DNA of 64,000 nt. It comes from Apostichopus japonicus. Taxonomy: Eukaryota; Echinodermata; Holothuroidea; Aspidochirotida; Stichopodidae. The stretch covers positions 31,275,960 to 31,339,959 of the forward strand of contig NC_092563.1 of assembly GCF_037975245.1 (NCBI RefSeq), in the 5' to 3' direction. The translations under genes and the position numbers were made by a program. The notes beneath the pieces were generated by a model that worked only from the letters and a program-made list of their open reading frames with translations, did not search any database and was not told the origin of the DNA. This document shows positions 58,458 to 64,000 of this stretch, one piece after another. Positions within the stretch are counted from its first letter, which is position 1, and each line of letters opens with the position of its first letter.

Positions 58458-60507
58458 CTATTAATCTTCACGTTGAGAAATTGTACACATAACAGAGACG
58501 TCATAATATTTCATTTATTTACCACTGCTTTAAGATGCTTTTTTGTGTCTTGTGTATGATTTTATTTATTATGATTTGTACAATGCAAGGTCCATCAGTC
58601 ACATGTTACCATCAAATGGTTTTCTAATAAAGATGCCACTGACGAAACAAAAACAAAAAATCACCAAATGCCATCAGATAGGATCTTCATTAATCCATTT
58701 TATAAAAATATTCTTGCTGCTTGCAATTTATAATATTATTGTCAAATTATGTTTATAAGATATTTATGGTAGCGAAAGAAAATCATTAATTATTCTTTTG
58801 TTGCCAAGTTTATATTCAACATATAACTAAATGAAGGAAATTGTTGTTGCATTGGTTAGATTAGAACAGATGTATTGGTATGGAACCTATATAAGTTACT
58901 GTGATTAGCTGCAGGTTTCTCATATAGCTTCTCTGTAGAAACTTCAACATTTGTGCATGTGTCAATGGGAAGTATATACCAGTCTTACATTCATGTATGA
59001 TGAATATTTGAATAAATTTTAAATGAGCTCCTAAATGAACACTTCAAGAGTTTTAAAATTGTAAATGTAGGACGTTCTTTTCTTGCCAAGCCCATTGATG
59101 ATGGAGATCATACTTACAAAGTTCTCACCTTCATGGGATTGATTCTTTGGAGCAACTTAACTGTAGGACTTTGCATCACTTGCACAGAAAGAAGCACTTA
59201 GAGGAAGCATCCCTTAAAGCAGTTTAGATTTTGTAGCCACTAGATATTCAAATCAGACCTGACATAGTCATTACTGTATTTATATTAATTTCTTGTTAGT
59301 AACTTCCACTTGCGAACATGTATTTTCCACTAAGTCATAGAAGGAGGAAATAATGCAAAGTAAACATGATATGTTATCATATTTCATGCATTGTCGCTCT
59401 CATTTGTACCATACCATTAATAACATTTAAGGACAAGTTCTACTATAGGGCAACACTACAGTTCTCACTCAGATACAGGAATCATTCAATGACAAGCATA
59501 ATTCTTACATTGGAACAGGTTATCTATTGACATGTACTTAGCCTTTTAGTAGTCATGTGTACATGTCATTCATGTGGTCATGTTAAAGTGGTATTTGGGT
59601 TTGCTATCCATTTCTCAGGTAATAGAAATGGAAGTGATATTATTTTCCGACTGTTTTAGTAAGTCATCTTTCCCTAGCAGACATCAAAATGCATAAATAC
59701 AACAAATAATATCTCCTTATTTTTTAGTCTTCTGTCCGTCTTAATTTTAAGATGCTGCTTCAATTCCTAATGTGGAGTGGGTGTTTGTCATATAGCTCAC
59801 ATTCAAGTGGCTGGAATTGTTATTGGGGCTTGAAACTACCTAATATGGAGGAAGGTAACCACTATAATTGTAAGTGGTAATAGTATTCAGTGTGTGTGTT
59901 TTTCTCTGTCTCCCTTTTTCTAATTTCCACATGTAACAGTCCATTGAAAACATAAACTACATACTCTGGGAAAACGAATTGTACTTGCTGCTGAGTAAGT
60001 GGTACGCTAAATGAGTGGTACTTAATAGGTGAAAGGATGTCTACAAGGGTGTTCTCACTGGGTTCCGTCAAAAGTTGGTGACCATACCCCCACCTTCTTG
60101 TATGTCATAACATACTGCATTAGGCACTTGTTGGTCAATTTATCATTTGACTATAGATATCCACATGTAATCATATTCTATGTAAATAACCCTTCCCACC
60201 CACCCACATACTCATCATCTGTCATGTAAATGTGGTTTCTTGCCCCCCCCCCCCCCTCCCCCGCGCTCCCCACACACAACCAGAATAAATTTTACTTCCA
60301 CAGTAAGTTTTGAGAAAGGTTACACACGTGTGGCCTCCAGTGTGTGTGATATTATCATTCGAGGAAAGGTAACCCTAACGCACGGTACTGGACCTCGTAT
60401 TTTGACATACACACAAAAACAGAATGCAAAAATTCATGATGGTTTCGATGATGCAACATGAGCAGTTTTCGTCATGAATCTGACGTAATGTATAGTGATG
60501 GTATACT
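58458..60507. other. Unassigned AT-rich DNA
   Basis: No gene is recognised. A C-run lies at about 60243-60258. Confidence 0.4.
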
Positions 60508-60760
60508 TGTTTACAAAGTTTTCACGATTTGACCTCTGATGACCGTAAATGACCATTGACCTTCGCCAAAACAATAGGCTTCTTGTACTTAATATGGTAC
60601 TTCTACACAACAAATATAAAATTGGTCTGACTCTCCCTTCTTGAGATATAGTGTTTACAATGTTTTCACAAATTTGACACCAGATAACCCTAAATGACCA
60701 TTGACCACCACCCAAAAATTGACACAAATTTTAACTTGCAAGGTTGTAACGTCACAAGTA
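60508..60760. repeat. Two-unit tandem repeat (TTTGACCTCTGATGACC type)
   Basis: GTTTACAA.GTTTTCAC.A.TTTGAC.....GA.AACCCTAAATGACCATTGACC occurs twice, starting near 60509 and 60650. The phrase resembles the 17.4-18.0 kb and 52.98-53.16 kb sequences in its GACC words. Confidence 0.6.
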
Positions 60761-61479
60761 AGTAAGCATGTAACTAAGAGACTTTCGGTTTGGATATGTG
60801 TTCGGCATTAAAATCCCCCACCGATATCTCAATGTACAACCCTCAAACTTTTATGTGGACACATTCAGTTGTATTTAAGAATAGCTCGAGTTGGCAATGT
60901 CACAAGAAGCGGTATTACTTGGGGTGGAACTTTCTTGTCCAACTGAACAATCTTTCCCGACTGGGGAACGTAGCTATCCCGCTGGAGACCAACTTATACA
61001 AAATGAACACCAACTGTAAACACATCCTGATTATATTTTGCTATATACAGTGAGTTGAAACTTCAGTCACTTCCCGGCAACACTTTACTCAGATGGGTAC
61101 GTAAATGCTACAGTGATCCTGTGCTGAAGATTAGCAAGAATATTATAGAATTTGGAATAAGTCACGAATCTTTGTGACTAACTCAAAAGGCAGCCGTAAA
61201 GTCAAAAATGACACTTTTTTTGTGGAATATTGGTCTAGTATTGTATCATTCAAGTATGTATATCAATATTCAAATCATGGATTGAGCTAACAAGAAATAT
61301 TACGTATGTTATTATAATATCATGGTTCGTGCATCAACGGAATATCTAAATGTATTTAATTTGTCTTAATATATTCATTCATTATCCACCCATTATTTGA
61401 GAACGGCAAAAGAAGGAATTTCAAGTACACGCGTTATTCTATTAATGCTACAAGGTTATCAATAGACAAATCCTTAAAG
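60761..61479. other. Unassigned DNA
   Basis: The 87-codon ORF at 60790-61053 has no recognised motif. Nothing else is seen. Confidence 0.35.
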
Positions 61480-64000
61480 GGGCTATACAATGAATCCAGC
61501 CAAGCAATTAATGTCAGGCGCCCTCTATTTTTCTCCAACTTCTGATTCTGTCCGATTAAGGGTTGTACCATTGTGTGTGGGGGGGGGGAGCTAAGGCAGT
61601 GAAAGTACTGATTCACCTCAATCATAGTAGAATGACTGTAGAATGCTGTATAGCCCTAGATGTTTATGTTATTGGAGAATGTCAAGGGAGTTGTTATATG
61701 TTCTACTTGGAATGACCTGTTACAATTTGTAGTGTCGGACATGTGGGTAATTTTTACACACATTGAATTTGTCTGCATTGTGAGCAAACAAATTCATAAA
61801 TTTTTGGGTTGGCCAAGTGCATGATGTGATGCTGATTTATATTTTTAGTTATTTTCACTGATGTAATACATAGAGGTATTTCAATATGACATATGTATGG
61901 GTGTAATATTTTTCACCTTGAAGATACATATTTTGTTGGGACATGCGTTCCCCTCCAAAGATCAACAATTCCGCTTTTGACAAAAGTGTGACACTGAAGC
62001 AGATTTTTCAGATTAGGGTATGGGAGGGGAGGGGGTTGGTGGGGATGGGGCAGGTCCATATTAGCTACAAAATGGAAAAATTTAGAAAAACAAAAAGGTG
62101 AAAAAGAAACAAAGGAGATCTAACAAGTGGTTCAAAACTTTACTTTTTTAATTTCAAATTGATGATTCAGGGGCCAAGGCTGGGGTGCTTACCAAGTACC
62201 CCCGGCAACCAGTCCGGCTCTAATAATTAGTACAATTTTCCTACCATATTTTGTCAGAGTAAAGCCTACTGCAGGAGCAGTGTAATGAGATTGACTGGCC
62301 AGATCTGACTGAAACTTTCTTTCTATTGTGAAACCTTGCGATGGATCCATTGTGGGAGAGGGAACTGGGTTTAATGCCTCCCCTAATCCCCTTATTAATC
62401 CAATTCTGTGAACATTTTACAATAACGACGAGGCTGATATTAGGGTGTGATTGAATTAACAACTTGCCATACATTTTTTTGTAGGCATATGTTGCAAACA
62501 ATATCCATAAATCATATATTATTTTGGAGAAGTGATCTTATAATTTAGTGAACTTTTAAGAATGTATATATATGGCAACACCAATGTGAGTCTTTGTGAG
62601 AGAATTCATCACATCAGCCATACAGAAAGTAACTCCCTTCTATTATTTATGACAAGTTTATAGAGTGGACATCATTTTACAAAAACATTTTATTTTATAT
62701 AGTCTAATTTTAGAGTATTCCTGTACATAGCATGCCTCTGGAGTATTCATTAAAACAGAGTCACAACAGAGACCTTAATTGTACACAAAAACAACCGGTA
62801 CTCATGGCTCGTCAGTAACTACTGTTCATGTCCTGATACACATGTTAGGAATACAAAATAGTTATTACTGATGCACGGTTGTGGGAGAGTAGTTGCTGTA
62901 TCCAATCATTGAGTGCGGTTTTTAATACGTGATTGTAAAATGAAGTCGTATCTAGTAATTTTTGCTATAAGCAGGTCTACTGATATACCCGAACATGGCC
63001 TTTCTTCGTTATCTTCATGACGAATTGGAGTCATTTAAAGAGAGGTGTAACTGTAATCAAGAGGTACTGTACCTAGTTACTGTACTAGCTATGAGTATTG
63101 GCTGACAATAATTGCTAAATAATATTATAGTGGTTGCAATAATTTTGCTAGTTTTACATGCTAATTTATATTTGAGATTAGGGTTGCAAGAGCCCCTTCA
63201 TAACATTCATTTAGAACTCGAGAACCAAGCAGATCATATGTCAAGACATTTGCTTCCTACATTAAACAAACGTTCATTTTCGGTCATTAATAATGGACCT
63301 GAAGCTTTGAATCTGGCAATGGTCCAAAGATATGACCTACTGATACTGGGACACAGGACATGTAATAGTACCTACAGGTACACTGCACATAGGTCTTTTA
63401 TATACTGGAAAGCCGTCAGAACTGGACATTACAATAGTGTAGTCATCCCATTCTGTGCAGTTTGGTGCATAAGGAACATGTTTCCATCAGAGGGTTGTCA
63501 CTACACAGAAATTAAAGTTGGCATATTTTAGAAAAACATATTCAAATTAAAAAACATTTATGTTTTTCAATGCATATCATGGATTGTAAGATAACTTTCT
63601 TTGAGGGTACGGAAAGAACCAGGTATTGTTTAAGGAAAAGACAATACATGCTAGACATGTTTATTTTGACATATGTAGGCCTTAATATATTGACCTATAG
63701 AGACTACACTTCTCAATGTCATACTGTATGCATGAACAATTTTGAAAAACATAGGATAGGTAGTTGTGGAAAATAGGGTAGTTTTTCTTCCAAAGCAACT
63801 ATCCATACCTCGCCGATATGTCCACAAAAACTGCCTCACGTGTCTCACTTTCACCAGAAATGTACTATACGCACAATTTCAGAAGTTTTATACCATTTTG
63901 GTAACTTCAGTTGGTGAGATTAAATTTAATGTGCATCAATAACGAAGTTTGATGTTTGCTTGCAGTATTTTATCTCCTGTGAAATTAAAGAGCTTACATC
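61480..64000 (+). repeat. Dispersed P2X7-C-terminal-like repeat, copy C (most complete, right-truncated by window)
   Basis: It starts GGGCTATACAATGAA like the copy at 36557 and keeps the 268 bp lost there. Its last ~950 bp match 14790-15700. The three copies together imply an element of more than 2.5 kb. No terminal inverted repeats, LTRs or transposase-like ORF were recognised in the first 1.5 kb. Confidence 0.88.
63112..63531 (+). CDS. 139-codon ORF with P2X7 cytoplasmic C-terminal (ballast)-like domain
   Basis: Residues about 62-82 (GPEALNLAMVQRYDLLILGH), 88-99 (YRYTAHRSFIYW) and 111-126 (VIPFCAVWCIRNMFPS) follow the conserved order of the P2X7 C-terminal cytoplasmic domain (CLN..VL..A; YR..AYR.F..W; R.V.PSCAV..IR..FP...G.Y.GF). 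In vertebrate P2X7 this domain binds zinc and guanine nucleotide; homologous domains stand outside receptors in many invertebrate proteins. The usual Cys-rich N-terminal part (CxC..C) is missing. The first 25 residues are hydrophobic (NNIIVVAIILLVLHANLYL) and may be accidental. The ORF is part of a dispersed repeat with two damaged copies in this window, so it may be a fragment of a mobile or host-derived gene. Confidence 0.55.
   Translation: MLNNIIVVAIILLVLHANLYLRLGLQEPLHNIHLELENQADHMSRHLLPTLNKRSFSVINNGPEALNLAMVQRYDLLILGHRTCNSTYRYTAHRSFIYWKAVRTGHYNSVVIPFCAVWCIRNMFPSEGCHYTEIKVGIF

Noticed and set aside
58202-58504. Pro-rich 100-codon minus ORF and Met/Val-rich plus ORF
   Set aside because: Both are read-outs of the GGT/GAT minisatellite.

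Overview
This is a 64 kb piece of AT-rich, repeat-rich eukaryotic DNA. It has very long TA microsatellites, tandem arrays, decayed Ty3/Gypsy, LINE and DNA-transposon relics, a tRNA-derived SINE, intron-like splice signals and one 100-base assembly gap (51746-51845). No operon-like gene packing or long bacterial ORFs are present. The scattered AGGCCTA words, the style of the LINE 3' end, and the HECT, integrase and P2X7-C-terminal-like fragments fit a marine invertebrate deuterostome. An echinoderm such as a holothuroid is my guess, and it is inference only.

Layout. 1-13.6 kb: no convincing gene. It holds diverged duplications, a decayed non-LTR reverse transcriptase (3.3-3.6 kb), two TA arrays and an ~818 bp TTAA-flanked MITE (5.94-6.76 kb). 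13.7-15.7 kb: a frameshifted Ty3/Gypsy RT-RNase H relic (minus) abuts the first of three copies of a dispersed repeat that encodes a P2X7-C-terminal-like domain. 18.0-27.3 kb: a tandem array of 26 units, mostly ~350 bp. Each carries a splice-acceptor-like site, an 18- or 39-nt core and a GTAAAT. The array ends just upstream of the only clearly intact long CDS in the window (28.2-29.2 kb, plus), and the first units resemble the start of that CDS and its preceding intron. The array therefore looks like serial duplication of that gene's 5' exon boundary. 30.4-33.4 kb: a C-rich minisatellite, a TA array, a tRNA-derived SINE, possible small exons of a host gene and a 5'-truncated CR1/L2-like LINE. 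36.6-38.3 kb: second copy of the P2X7-like repeat, followed by a CCAAT-box/first-exon-like segment (38.55-38.72 kb, minus) that is an inverted relative of 31.30-31.45 kb. 40.4-41.5 kb: a hAT-like MITE and two integrase-type relics. 42.9-44.5 kb: a broken HECT-type E3 ligase gene (minus). 45.6-48.7 kb: a 22-bp palindromic satellite, nested degenerate repeats and a TA/TATG array. 49-61 kb: mostly unassigned, with a CpG-rich promoter-like spot, weak exon candidates and simple repeats. 61.5-64.0 kb: third and most complete copy of the P2X7-like repeat, running off the window with a 139-codon ORF.

The items most worth following are the exon-boundary array with its in-frame 18/39-nt cores and its downstream helical-protein gene, the mobile-looking P2X7-C-terminal-like repeat, and the 22-bp hairpin satellite.
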